A stretch of 64,000 bases of DNA from NCBI GenBank assembly GCA_033439765.1, contig JAULSN010000001.1, positions 6,200,001 to 6,264,000 of the forward strand, in the 5' to 3' direction. Source of the stretch: Lasiosphaeria ovina (taxonomy: Eukaryota > Ascomycota > Sordariomycetes > Sordariales > Lasiosphaeriaceae). Under the pieces are notes generated by a model, which saw only the letters and a list, made by a program, of their open reading frames with translations, did no database searches and was not told where the DNA came from. The position numbers and the translations under genes are program-made. Positions 32,726 to 45,300 of this stretch are shown here, piece after piece (position 1 is the stretch's first letter; each line of letters begins with the position of its first letter).

Positions 32726-35441
32726 ATGCCGGCGACGCGAAAGCGAGCGTTGCCCGACGCCGACTCAGAGAATGTTCAACATCCAGAGCCACCGTCCATG
32801 CTGCAACGCATCAGGAACATGTGGCAGTTTGCCAATCTCTTCCAATTTATCTTGCTTTTTGGCAAGGCGCTGAAGCTCGACGACAATCTTGACATCGAAG
32901 TGGGTCCCCGCCGAAGTCCTTACCTGCGTTACGATGCGCGCTGAGCCTAGGCCGAAGTAACCTGCTAACTTAGTGAGCCCAATAGGACCTGGAAGCAGAA
33001 TGCCTCAAGCCGGGATCGATGGCCCTGCAAAACATTGGTCTCGGGTTTCTCAAGTTTCTCTCATCCCACCGCGGTTTGACGTAGGTCCTTTCCTGTTCCT
33101 CTGGTGTCATGTTCCAGCTAACATTTTAAAGCCACGAGCTTTTCGACGAGTATACGAGACGGCAGTACATTAGCAAGGCCCCTGAGAATAACCCATTCGG
33201 CACTGAGGAGACGGCGGCTAGATTCGCCGATTTTGATGTTTTCACCAAGGTACGTGAGGGACTCCGCGGGGGCTCCCCGGGAGCAACTCGATACCAAATT
33301 ATTGCTGACAAGATGGCATACAGATTCGGGTGCTGCAACAGATGACGCAGTTCATCATGATGAGCCCGGAACGACTGCGAGAGAAAACGGAGGAGCAAAA
33401 GGACATGGATCAGACAAACTGGGTGCGTTTTCTTACAAGCAAGGGAAATATATTTACGCATAATGTGATACTGACCTCGGTGTAGAGAATCGAGCCTTAC
33501 GGGTGGGACCATGAAGACCGCACTTACTTCGTCCTAGATGACAACCGCATATATCGCCAGACAGAAGCGCCGCCGCCTCCTACACCCAAAAAGGGACAAA
33601 AAAAGGGCAAGGCGCACAGTCGAGCAAGCAAGAGGCGGCGTGTCTCGGCTACGGCCGCTGCCGCTGCCGAAGACCACACTGACGAGGACGGCGATGAAAA
33701 CCCCAAAAACGACACAGCGACCGTGACAGGAGACGACGGTCTCGGAGGCATGAAATGGGAGTGTGTAGCAGTTACCCTAGACGAAGTGCGCGGGTTTCTA
33801 TCTACGGTTCAGACGACAAGAGACAGCAACGAGAAGGTGCTGCGAGACCAGATTCGAGATCACCTTGTACCGATTCTAGAAAAGCAGGAGGAGTCGCGGA
33901 AGAGAAAGCAGCTTCAGCGGGAAAAGGAGCTGCTAAACCTGGAGAAGTTGGCACATGCCAAGCGATCCAGCCGCATCGCTGGCAAAGCCGAGCAACAGAA
34001 GTTTGAGGAACAGAGCCGCGAAGAGGAACGGAAGAGACGCGAAGAGGAGGCAGCGAAGCGGAAGGAAGACCTGGCGCGGGCTAAGATGGAGCACGAGAGG
34101 GAGAGTCGTTTGATGTCAAGGGCGAAACGGCTGAAGGAGCGAGAAGCCCGCCGTTTGCAACACGAAGAGGAGCTCGCCCAACTGTCCGAGGACAGTAGGT
34201 CAACGAGCACCGGACCCGGGCGCATGTCAGAGCGGCGTCGACTGGCCGAAATCGAGAAGAACAAGCAGGCACTCAAGGAGATTGAAGAGGAAGAGGACGA
34301 CTGGATTTTGGACTGCGCTTGCGGTGTATACGGTCAGATCGACGACGGTTCGCATAGCGTTGCTTGCGAAAAGTGCAACGTCTGGCAGCACAGCAAGTGC
34401 CTTGGTATCGATGAAGCCGAGGCTGACCAGGATGACTTCCACTTCGTATGCGACCCCTGTCGTCGCCGTGAGCAGGCCGAGAAAGAACAGCGACCGAGGA
34501 TCATAAAGATTAAGGTTAATCGTCCGGGATCGTCGTCGTCGTCACCGCCCCGTTCGCCCGCGCAAGATTCAATGGAAAAGAGCGCCTCTCCAGAACCTGC
34601 CCGAGCAAAGCTCTTCGTCGAGCTCGAGTCCAAGCCTTCGTCGGGCCAGCCCCGACCAAACGGGACTGAAACCTCTGGCGCCGCCGCCAACGCTGTCACT
34701 CGGGACACTTCGACTGGCCTGGAACCTCAAATTGGACCGCGCAACGTGAACGGCTCTAGTGGGGGTGCTCTCTCGACTGCCCCAGCCAAGTTGCCACCAA
34801 ACGGACATGATAGCAACACCTTCTCGTTGCCACACCCGAATATATCCCCCCCAACACAGTCAGATGATAAGACAAAGGCTTACGACACATTATTCAACCA
34901 CTCGACCCCGGCTCCCGTCCTTGGGCACAGTACTCAAACCCACGTACGGAACAAGACTCCGCCTAGCCTTACCGGAAACGGCAACAATCCATCACCATCA
35001 AAGCAACCACAACACCGATCCGCTGTCGCAACAAAGGAGTCTCCGTCTGCCCCCTCAACTTCTAGAGAGTTCGGGGCAAGATATGTCAATAGCACGCCAT
35101 CTGGACCAATGGTTTTGCCACAACTGACGCCCGTCCAGTCCTTTTCCGAGTCCGAGGGCAGATCGGACGAGCGACCCTCGCCATTGCCACCCTTTCGAGG
35201 TGGCTTGTCTCCCACCAAGCAATCACCAGCTATAGCGCCGTCTCGGAGCAACGGCAATAGCAACAGTTTCAGTGCTGCTCGGGCAGCGCCCCATTCTTCG
35301 GCTGTTGTTTTCCCTCCTGCGGCGGCGCTATCGCCCTCTCCGCAGCAGCAAATCTTGACACCTCCAGTCAAGGCAGCCTCGCCACAGCAAGACGCGCGAG
35401 TCGCCCAACCACAAAATCTAGTTCAGTCTACATCGTCATAA
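32726..35441 (+). CDS. DDT-WHIM-PHD finger chromatin protein (RSF1-like architecture)
   Basis: Exons 32726-32899, 32986-33080, 33132-33249, 33324-33422 and 33486-35441 give 813 residues. Residues ~25-100 fit a DDT domain (RIRNMWQFANLFQFILLFG, then LEAECLKPGS and LQNIGLGFLKFLSSH). A WHIM-like part follows (MTQFIMMSPERLRE ... RIEPYGWDHEDRTYFVLDD). A Lys/Arg/Glu coiled-coil stretch of ~150 residues leads to a PHD finger (CACGVYGQIDDGS, ACEKCNVWQHSKCLGI, HFVCDPC) with the C4HC3 ligand pattern at about 450-505. The C-terminal ~310 residues are Ser/Pro/Gln-rich and disordered. Known families with DDT, WHIM and PHD (for example RSF1) are ISWI-remodeller partners that read nucleosomes; that role is inferred here. 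Nuclear localisation is likely from the basic KKGQKKGK region. Confidence 0.85.
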
Positions 35442-38400
35442 GCAGCACGGCGTTGTCTCAGAGGAAAAGAGAGCAGGGAAAACACGAGTCTTCTTAAAGG
35501 TATACCCTCTGTGGGTTACTAAGTTGCTCAGCCAGTCAACATCGGCATTGTGCTCGACGCCTGTTTGTTGTCGGGGAGCTGGATTCAGTTGAGGCGGCCT
35601 TTTTTTCTCTGGTCAGAGGGTCCATTGGTAAGGCTAGAGGCGGAATAATGGCGTTATATTTTCCCACCAAAGTCATTAAAGGCGTTAATAGGAAACATGG
35701 CACAAATATTATGGCCAACAAGGAGGCTAGATGCGGGTAGATTTATTTGTGTATGGGTAAGCAGGTTTGCAGGTAGAGAAAATACTGCGTAAGTAGGTAT
35801 TTCAGCAGCATGTATACCTACCTACCTACCTACACAGGCCAGCTTGATGGTCAATGCCCGCGCATTATATGACAACTGGGGGACATTGAGCCGTTATGTA
35901 TGCAACTTGTATTCTTTTTGACCTTGAACCAGCCCCTTTTAGTTTCTACATACCTAATTACCCCTGAAGTATATGCTTAGTATATCTGTCATTTGGGGCG
36001 GCAACAAAAGTAACAGAGGGAGATTGTTTTCACTTCGCCGTCGGCACCTTTTCTAGATAACTGCTCAGTCCATCAGAGTTGTGGTGATTCTCAATCCAAA
36101 AATAACAGTGGTCATCTGGAGAATCTGACAGGTGAGGTGTCACAGCACCGGACCTGACAGCTGGTACGAACCGGTGGTCTGCGCTTAAGACATGTTTGGC
36201 AAGGAAACATGCAGCATGAAGATCTGCACGGAACAGCGGAAAGGACTGAGATTGGACATATCCAGCCACGTTATCTAATCCCGATGCCCAAGCAGTGAGT
36301 TGTAGTTCCAGGATAAGTAAGGTAGGTACGTCGTGGCAGTGCAGACCGGTTTCCAGATGCCCCAGCTTGCAACTGCTCTGCTCGACACTTGGTGCCTTGC
36401 AGATTTGCAGCTTTCCCAGTGTTTGGATGAGTGATGACCATGAACTCTCTCGTAGGTACCTGGCCTTGCTGAGCTGTACGGGCAGCAACAAACCGGCGTC
36501 TCCCCTTCAGCCAGGGCGGTCCAAGGAGGGCCCCTGACCTCCCCAAGTAGGCAACGAAAGAGGTTCAAACAGTCGCAGGCTAATGCAGCTACCCGAAGCG
36601 ACCTGCAGAGATACAACACCAATTGGATGTTGTCACGGCGGCCGCGTCCGGGATGCGGCTGGGCAATCTGCCAATGGGGGTGGGGCTAGTTAGTGCCTTT
36701 CCCCTTGGCTGCCTGACTACCCACGACGCCGATGCCAACGACAGCGATGGGGAGAACTCACACACCGCACACACACGCCTAACGCCTGCCGCCCGGATAG
36801 CTCCCGCCAGTCTCTCCCACTCGCGTGCGCATCACCCAGAAGTCATGTGGTTAGCACGGGAAGAAGGGGGGGGGAAGGGGTATGAGAGATACGGCGGTCC
36901 GGATTGGGTCCCCGGTCTCGCGGTCATCAAAGGAACGCAAGCCGTCTCCAAGTGAGCTAACTAAGGTAGGGAAGATACTTTTAATAGGCAAAGTGCCTGA
37001 GGTATCCGAGGAAGGTATGTAGGTACCTTGGGTAGCCAGCCAGCACCGGCCGGATGCCAGCTCGCGAAACCGTTTCCGGGACTTGCCGGCCACATTCCAG
37101 CCAACACTCGGCGGTACCTTGAATCTGCGACACATTTACACTTCGGGTTAGCCTCTCAATTCAGCCTGTGCCATCGTTCGAGAAGACGGGATAGTCGCAC
37201 AGTTCGGATCTCTGCACGAACAGGTGGAGGAGCGCAAGGGGGGTTGGCAGTTGAGGCGGAAAGGTGATGGATGAGGGGATGGGATGGGGAACAAGATTGC
37301 CCTGGGCTACATCAGAGTCATGGATGATATATATGCACCATCCATGTCTCTCCCCTGCTGGAGCGCGCCAAAATTGACGCTGCCGCAGGAGCCTCGTTTT
37401 TCGTACTGTTCTGTCCCGACAGCTCCTGGATGTGCACCCGAGCCAAGATAGGAGGAGCAGGCCGTATCATGACCTGGGCAACGGCCACGGCCCAGGGGCC
37501 ATGTCGGTCCATGCTCCGGCCCCAGGTTTTTGGTGCCAGCTCCTCGTCCAAATGGCCTTCTGCCCTCAACCAGAGAGCCCATGTTCCATGCCTGCTGCCC
37601 AAGGCGTGTTCCCGCCGGACTGGATGTCCTGGGATGCTTCCGAATGCGGCAATCCTCTGGGCGGCAGACAACTTCGCAACCGCACCGCGGCAGGAGAAGC
37701 CGCCCATAAAGAGGGTACAAATACAGGGCCACGCCCCATCCCCTTTCTTTCCCCTATTCTATGCCACCAAGAATCTCCATGAGACAAAGGCTGTCCAGCT
37801 CCTTCATTCAGGCCGCCAGAGAGCGCAACCTGTCAAGCCGCAGCCCACACTACTGCCCATGCCCTATCCTGGACCACCCGGACAAAGAAACGAGAGAGAC
37901 CGCTATAGCATCGCCACAGGAAGGCACGGTACTGTCCACGCGAAGAAAAAAAAAGCCCCTGGCTTGAGGCACCCGAGCTAACCATCAGGCGTGTCCGTGG
38001 ACAGAGCCCGGCATCAAGCGACTTTGATCCAACAGCCTTGTTTGGACCTCATCGAGACGCAGCGTCCCGCCCAGAACGCATAGAGTGGCATTCCCAAAGA
38101 GAGAAGCCCATCAGTCATCGCCCTCTGCACAACCACCGTCGAAGAGAGACAAGCACTTCCCAACACCGCTTTCCGCGCACAGTCCACAGCTTGGTCGGCC
38201 ATTTGTTTGTGAATGCCGGGCGTTGCTGCTCGCGGAGTTGGCCTCACGGGCCCGTATGACCAAGAAAGACTGAAGGTCCGCTTCCGCTTGGGAGCCTGCT
38301 CGGGTTTGGAAATCCTCAAATTGGGGCTGAGAGTCGCTTCTTTCGTGGCCAGCGCGCTACATTACTCGCTCGAATGATCAAGACCAGCAGAAGGACGTCC

Positions 38401-38647
38401 TTGCACATCATCATATTAGCAAGCCCCTTGGAGTGCTGAGTGGTTCAACACTTGCCCCAAAGGAGTGGTACGGACGAGGCAGCTTCTGTTCAACTTGCGC
38501 CGTGGGAAACACCTGGAAGGTGCACGGTAGAGCCGTTTCAACCTTTGGCAGCTCACGGGCCGGAAATACATTCATCGACGAAGGGCACTGCCTCCAGTCA
38601 ACGACGAGCAGTCAACGACGAGCATACGACCTGCTGAGCATACCAGC
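35442..38647. other. 3.2-kb gene-free region upstream of the HMG-box gene
   Basis: No ORF with domain evidence. A minus-strand open frame of 153 codons (36030-36491) is the longest candidate but looks accidental. It contains a tandem CCTA tract at ~35816-35833, a G9 run at ~36866-36874, and GTAGGTACCTTGG at ~37019-37031. Such a long upstream space may be regulatory DNA or long leader of the transcription-factor gene. Confidence 0.45.
35816..35833. repeat. (CCTA)n microsatellite
   Basis: About 4.5 tandem copies of CCTA following TATA. It lies in the interval downstream of the PHD gene. Confidence 0.8.
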
Positions 38648-40467
38648 ATGGACCGCAACACGCCGCGGTCGCCGGCCTCGCCCAGATTAGAACAGCTGCC
38701 GACTGGCTTCAACGAACTGGTAGAACACAACGCCGCCACATCGTATCCCCACGAGGTCCACGGCCTAGAAGTCAGACAGAGCCAATCTCAGCCGACGTCG
38801 AGATACGGGACGCCAGTGCCTCAAACGCATCGTCCGCAGGGATATGACGTGGCGATGCAGTATCAACAGCAGCGTGGAGGGGGTGGCCAGCTTGTAGGGC
38901 ACTCACTATCCGTGTCAGGCAAGTGTTGCATCAGCTAATCCGTCAACACAGCAGGGCTACCACCACGCCATGTATACTCATGACAGCAGCCCCTATGGTC
39001 CCATCCCAGAAGTGAGTTTTACTGCAAGGACAGCGGGTGACGGGGTAAGAGAAATCACTGACAGAGGCATTTTTGGAGGGCGCTCATCCATATAGCACCC
39101 CGGCAACATCGCCGCCAACCCCGTCCCGGGGGTCGGACATAATGACGACTCGGAGCAACGTCGCAACCGGATCAAAGGTGCTGGCACCCAGGAGCGGCCG
39201 CATCGAGAAGCCCGCTCCTAAAAAGAAGGCCAAAAAGGAACGGGCCAAGACGCCCAAGAATGTCCCGAATCTCGACAGACCCATGAGCGAGCTGACCGAG
39301 GCTTCGCAAATACCAGTCACCGACATCGAGACGTATGTGCACCGGTCGTCCGAAGTGCGCCAGCAAGAAGTCGACACGGGAAAGAACCCGGGCAGGGTCA
39401 AGAGGCCCATGAACGCCTTTATGCTCTACCGCAAGGCATATCAACAGCGCGCCAAAGAATGGGCGTCGCAGCATAACCACCAGGTCGTCTCGCGCGTGTG
39501 CGGGCTCAGCTGGCCCCTGGAGCCCGAGAGCGTACGGCAGCAGTTCAAGGCGTGGGCCGACCTGGAGCGCGACAACCACCAGAAGGCGCACCCCGACTAC
39601 AAGTTCACGCCCTCCAAGCCGCAGAAGGCCAAGTATGACGGCGGCCATAATAGCGACAATTCAGACCTCGAAGACTTTGACTGGGTCAACCGGACAGGGC
39701 GCGGCCGATCGACAACGAAGACGCCCAACGAAGGCGTGGATGGCGACTATCTCCGGCCCCAGTCGGGCTACGGCATGGGGCCGTACCACCCGATAGGCGA
39801 CCACGGCGGCATGGGGCTCTCGCACCACCAAAACGGGTCGGCGTTTGACTTCTCCAACCCGGGCCAGTCCATGCCGCCGCCGTACGGCCACCGCGACATG
39901 CCGGGGCAGTACTACGAGACGCAGGTCCGCAATCAGCAGCACCGCAGTGGCATGCACCACCACAGCCTAGTCGAGGATGTCATGATGCACAAGACGCCAT
40001 CCCCAAGCCTCGCATTCCAACAGCTGACCCACCCGTCGTCCCAGCTGCACCCGCCGCTGCACGGGCACTACGACCTCGGCCAGTATCACGGGCACTCGCC
40101 GGCTTCGGAGCCGCTTCCGCCGTCACAGTCGCAGCCGCAGCACCGCTTTGATCACCACCGCATCGACCCTTCCCTGCACGACCCGCCGCTGATGGACTCG
40201 CACGCCCTCAGCAACCTCCTTTTCGACACCGATCTCGGCAACGTTCCACAGTCGTGGCAGACGGTCCACCTCCCGACGGGCCCCGACGACGCCGAGGGGG
40301 GCCAGTATTCGGACCCGTTCATGAGCTATGACGAGACGCTGCCCATGGACCAGAACGCGTCGCTGTTGAAGGGCGACTGGGAGATCGAGCCTCTTTCGGA
40401 CACGGCCCAGTTCGACACGAGCTGGGAAGACCCTCCGCACCTGAAACGTGAGTCTTCGAATAACTGA
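38648..40467 (+). CDS. HMG-box transcription factor (Ste11/sexual-regulator type)
   Basis: Best model: exons 38648-38911, 38955-39011 and 39067-40467, 573 residues. The first intron is short (43 nt) with a weak GTGTCA donor, so that junction is tentative; a GCAAGT donor at 38919 would break the frame. An HMG box lies around residues 214-285: GRVKRPMNAFMLYRKAYQQR, HNHQVVSRVCGLSWPLEPES, FKAWADLERDNHQKAHPDYK. The motif order matches the fungal MATA/Ste11 class and not the non-specific HMGB type. A Lys-rich stretch (PKKKAKKERAKT) precedes the box. The long tail is rich in His, Gln, Pro and Ser, ending in an acidic segment. The NHQVVSRVCG core differs from canonical MAT1-2-1, so this is probably not the mating-type gene. 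Family role: sequence-specific regulation of mating/development; exact targets are unknown. Confidence 0.82.
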
Positions 40468-41353
40468 AGAAGAAGAAGAAGCCAGACGCACACCGGGCGA
40501 GTGCGCGGGTGCCAGGGCGCCCATGTCTCTAGAAGAGCCGCCCAGAGTGAGTGGGAGGGGGGGTAGGTAGTTAGGCCGAAGAGGATTGATATTCCAGAAC
40601 CAGATATCATGTATTTATCTTACTTGTCTATCACGGGCATATACGCAGATGCGTAAGCGCACGCGGACACACCACACCTCTTTATTGGAAATCTGGGACA
40701 TCCTATGACCTGACCGACATGACGAGTCTGCTGGCCTCCTTGTTGGATTTGAGAGAAAAACAAAGGTGTCGGAGGATCTCTTCTTTCCCATTCATATCCC
40801 TTGTTTTGGAGTTTTGGATCTTTGGGTGGTTTTTTTTTTTTTTGGGAAAATAGACAAAGAAAGTGAACGAGGAAGGATGAAGACGGCCCGGGGGAAGCTG
40901 ATGATGTATATTCGATAGCACCTTCCAGAGAAAGAGTTGAGGCACTTCCCCCGTTTCCTCGCAAGACTCCGTCGCAACCAATGTAATTACACCTACCTTC
41001 CTTACCTTAGGTATTAGGTACCTAAAAAAAACATGTAATGATTTTCATTCTTGCCTCTTTTAACCCAACAAGATTGCCCATTGTAATTCCTGAGTCGCGT
41101 AGTAAAGTCGCGCGAAAACGATATGTATTTACCCAATACCTTATGTGGTGTATAATGCCTTTTATATGCATATAATACTATATCAGCGCATAATAATGTC
41201 ATCGCGGCTTGGCTTACCCACTTATCCGATTTCCAGGCAAGCCACCACCGGCTGTGAGCTCCCTCTCAGTACGACCACGTACCGTATTTCAGCCAACGCA
41301 AACCGATCCTCTGCCTATCACATCGCGTCGACCAGTCGCGCCCATTGTACGCC
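40468..41353. other. Intergenic region with T14 tract and AGGTACCT palindromes
   Basis: Likely the HMG gene 3' UTR and EMC5 promoter. A T14 homopolymer lies at 40830-40843. CCTTACCTTAGGTATTAGG and TACCTAA lie at ~41000-41024. No gene is supported. Confidence 0.5.
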
Positions 41354-41837
41354 ATGACGTGGATATCCAAAGCCATTACCCTGTTTGGCGCCGTTCTCCT
41401 TGGCCATGCGTAGGCAACCCAACTTCACCGTCCCCTTCCATGGACGGCTCGAGCTAACACTCGAACCTAGCTGCTACTCGGCCCAGGAGCATTCGGCTCT
41501 GCAATCGTTCAAGGCTGCTACCGCGACCCTAACCTCGTCGTCGCTGGCTGTCGCATCCCTTCCCGTGGACATTGCAATCGAGACTGTCATCGCCATTATC
41601 GTCATTCTCTTCGGGCTGGTTCTCGGGACCCGGCCTTTGCGACCAATCCAGTGGCGTGTTTGGGCGGGCAAGATCGAGCGCGAGGGAGAAGAGGGCTTCA
41701 TGGACAATGACGGAGAGGTGAACAAGGACTTTGTGGGCAACCCGTTCAAGTTCCTGGAGACTAGGCCTGGCTTCGTGGACATCCGAAAACAGCGAAAGGA
41801 ATTTGCCAGCTGGGTCAAGACCAGTAGCGCGCAATAA
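41354..41837 (+). CDS. EMC5: ER membrane protein complex subunit 5 (MMgT family)
   Basis: Exons 41354-41409 and 41471-41837 give 140 residues; the intron uses GTAGGC and CCTAG with a CTAAC branch site. The first hydrophobic segment (WISKAITLFGAVLLGHACYSA) is joined across the intron. The second is VDIAIETVIAIIVILFGLVLG, followed by the family's RPLRPIQWRVWA. The tail contains NPFKFLETRPGFVDIRKQRKEF. Length and the two-helix hairpin match the Emc5/membrane magnesium transporter family. Family role: core subunit of the EMC insertase, which puts tail-anchored and multi-pass proteins into the ER membrane; a Mg-transport role has also been proposed. It lies 526 bp upstream of MSH5 on the same strand. 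Confidence 0.92.
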
Positions 41838-42363
41838 CAGCTGCGGTGGCTCTGTCCGATTATATTATTCCCAAAAAACTGGCGGCCGCGAGACTTGGCC
41901 GCTATAAAACGCAAGAGGTCCATTATTGCTGTGCCAAATCCCAGGATATTCCATCCGTGTTTGTTTGTTTGTCCTCTGCCAGGCTTCAGTGGGCGGGCCG
42001 CGGTCCCGTCCCGGTAGCTCCTTCCCACTACGAGTAAAAGCTTGAACATGAACCATCTGATCTGTGCCTTCCCAATGCGTTCAGGTCTCCTTGCAAGTCC
42101 GATATAGGCAGTACTACCAGTTATCCATAATTTGGCATCTTCTCTAAAGCGGGCTCGGGCAGAAATAGAACCTTGCTGAGTAGGGCTATTGCAGTCGAGC
42201 GGCTGTGTCGATCAAGAGTAGCAGCCTTTGATGGTATCATCCAGCCGTTTACTTCATCGTTACAGATCATTGAATTAGCTTCCAGTATTCCCAGCAACCT
42301 AGAGATTCGTTCAACTGGTTCAGCTCGTCTTACGAGGGCCGCCAACTCGGTCAAACGCTCCCG
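41838..42363. other. Spacer between EMC5 and MSH5
   Basis: 526 bp; a frame running 42173-42646 overlaps the MSH5 start in another register but has no family features. It could hold part of an MSH5 5' UTR. Confidence 0.45.
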
Positions 42364-45300
42364 ATGGCGGCCAACGGAAGTGCTCGGAGTGTGTATTCCA
42401 CCACGTCGCGTCTCCTGTCTCCAACAAGCCTGGGTTCAGCTGAACCATCGTCGAGTTCCCAATACTCTTATGCATCATCATATCTCAACACGGGCTCGCC
42501 GTCGGCCCTGCGATCCGGCCCGTTTGGAAGCACCAGTCCCTCTCCGCTACTTTTTGAGTACAGTGGCCAATCTGCGGTCCCTTCTCGACCTCAGAGTTCC
42601 TCCCACGAGTCCTATTCTGAATCGCCTTCCACCTATTCAGCTCTGAGTTCGCCCTCGCAAACCCGAAGCGCTCGGGTTCTTGATGAAGGGGCTAGAATTT
42701 CCCAGACTCGTTCCTCGTTTCACGCCTTTTCTCGGCCTTCGAATTCCCCCGAGCGCAAACAGACAGACTCTATCTCTTCTCGGCGCTCAAGCAGGTCTTC
42801 TAATTCTGGTCACTCAACTGACTGCTACCCTTGTTCATCGTCTTCTATCGATTCATCCACTACACGCGTCCGAACAAGACCAAGGACACCATATCGGACG
42901 GCGGCGCATTCAGTCACTCGCCGTTCGCCTTCGAACACGCTACCCTCGCCTACAAGTCTCCGACATGTCAGCCCAGGGCGCGATCATTGGTCAACGCCCA
43001 TCCACACAGATACCACACAGTCCAGCAATGAAGACCATGATGTTTTCAGTGAGATTATTATGGGTATCGACATGGACAAGGACGGCAGAGTCGGCTGCTC
43101 TTACTATATAGCCATCGACGGAGCCTTGTTTGTCGAGGAAGACATATTCATGGGCGGAATCGAGGCTGTCGAGACAATTCTACTTCGCGTCCAACCGACA
43201 ACCATCCTCGTTCCAGCCCGCGCTTTAGGTGTGCTAGTTGAGTTTCTTGAGCGAGGCGCACAGCGGCTTGAAAGTGACGAAGCGTCCGACAATAAGCAAG
43301 GCTTACACATTTTGCGACACCTTGGATCTGCGGAATTTGATTATGATGCAGGGAAGGTGATATTGGCAAAAGTAGATCTTGGCCCGAATCTTCCAGATTT
43401 CTTGGAGGTGGAATCAACGGCGGAGCACTCGGCAAACTATGTTGGCTCTCCCGACCACAGCAACCTCATGCGTCTAGCGAAGACTATCAACCTCGAGAGC
43501 TACCTCTCCATTGGGTGTGCCGGGGCAGTTGTGAACGATCTCAACCGTCGTATATCCATAGAATCTCTGGATACCGACGCCGAGAGGCCCCTTGCGTTTC
43601 AGATAAGGTCGATGAAGATGAGCACGCCTGCAGATACGATGCTCATGAGTGCGGATGCTTTGATATCGCTACAGATTATACGATCCGAGCTCCATCCCAA
43701 CCCACAGATACAATGCTCCAACCGCTCGCAACCAAAACTCAATGAGTGTCTCTCAGTCTCGGGCCTACTCCAAGGTTTTGCTTGCACAGCACAGGGCAAA
43801 GCAAAGCTGCGTCGGATGCTTTTTCGGCCGAGTACAGATGTCAAACTCATACATGAGCGGCAGAGGGCTATCGCGACTTTTCTGCGTGTCGAGAACCATG
43901 AAGCTCTGCTGGGCATACGAAAGCATCTGAGAAAGATCAAGAACACCAAAACCCTCCTGCTTCACGTGAGAAAGGGTGTAGATCGAATGAGAGGCCAGTT
44001 ATCCCTGCGAACAGGAGATTGGAAGGTACTGCTGCGCTTTGCAATGGCCTCCATTCAGCTCAGAGAATCCGTGTCTTCGCTCCTGGGATCATCTGATATC
44101 GACTCGATTTCGAAGGTAGGTAACTTTGTATAACTTACACCAATACGAACCGAGACAGTCTGGAACTGGAGCAGCTGATCGCAGTAGATAAGAAGCGACA
44201 TCGACCCTCGAATATTTATATCCATTGGCGAAACGATTCTGAAAACAATAAATTTCAAGCTATCGATGGAGACAGGCCGCACTGAGATTCTCACAGGTGC
44301 AAGTGATAATCTGGACGAGCTGAGGCGAGAATTTGCCCACGTGTGCCAAATCCTTCCTGAAATAAAAGGAGAACTCCTCAGAGACATTCCCGAGTGGGCA
44401 GCTGAGCATATCCACCACTGCACCGTCATTCCACAGCTAGGATTTCTCGTCGCAGTAACGCTCAACCCTGAGACCGGGGAAGGCGTGTATAGTGGGCAAG
44501 AGCTAACCGGAGATGCCTGGCACATAAGCTTTATTAGTGAAGACCTTGTTTACTACAAGACTTCTGCTATGGCCGATCTCGACCTCCAGCACGGAGATCT
44601 CTCTGCGAGAATTGCTGGTAAGAGTATCATAACATGTCCTAGGTTCTCTAATAACTGACATTACATAGACGAAGAAATCCGTGTTGCCATGGAACTTGCA
44701 GCAGTGGTTCTGGAACACGAGAACGCCATAGTCCAGGCCTCAGAGCTCTTTGGGGAGTTTGATAGTCTGCTCTCTCTTGCTTTTGCCGCGGAGAAGTACG
44801 GATGGGTGGCGCCTGAGATGACAACGTCGAACATTATTGATATTCTCGATGGGCGCCATCCGTTGCAAGAGCTTCTTGTCTCGTCGTTCATACCAAACAA
44901 CTGCAGAATTGCCGGCGGCGTTGGGGGGACGGGTGCTGAAGATAAATATCTCGCAATCAGTGGAGACGACGAAGCAACCGATCCCTCGATGCTGATTCTC
45001 ACAGGCCCAAACAACTCGGGCAAGAGTGTGTACATGAAGCAAGTCGCCCTCATCGTGTACCTGGCCCATATAGGAAGCTATGTACCCGCTACACGAGCCA
45101 CGATTGGGATAACGGATCAGATTTTGACCCGGATTGCCACCCGAGAGACCGTCGTGGATGATGAGAGTGCCTTCTTGGTAGACTTGAAGCAGGCGGCTTT
45201 CTCAATGAACTTTGCTACTCGCCGGAGTCTGCTCCTGATTGACGAGTTTGGCAAAGGTACCACTATGGAAGCCGGCGCCGCCCTCTTTGCAGCTTATCTC

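Noticed and set aside
36030..36491. A 153-codon minus-strand ORF as a gene.
   Set aside because: No domain, no signal peptide and composition like the surrounding spacer. A chance ORF is more likely.
38648..40467. HMG-box gene as the MAT1-2-1 mating-type gene.
   Set aside because: The box reads NHQVVSRVCGLSWPLEP and not the NNEISxxxGxxW pattern of MAT1-2-1, and no APN2/SLA2 neighbours are present.
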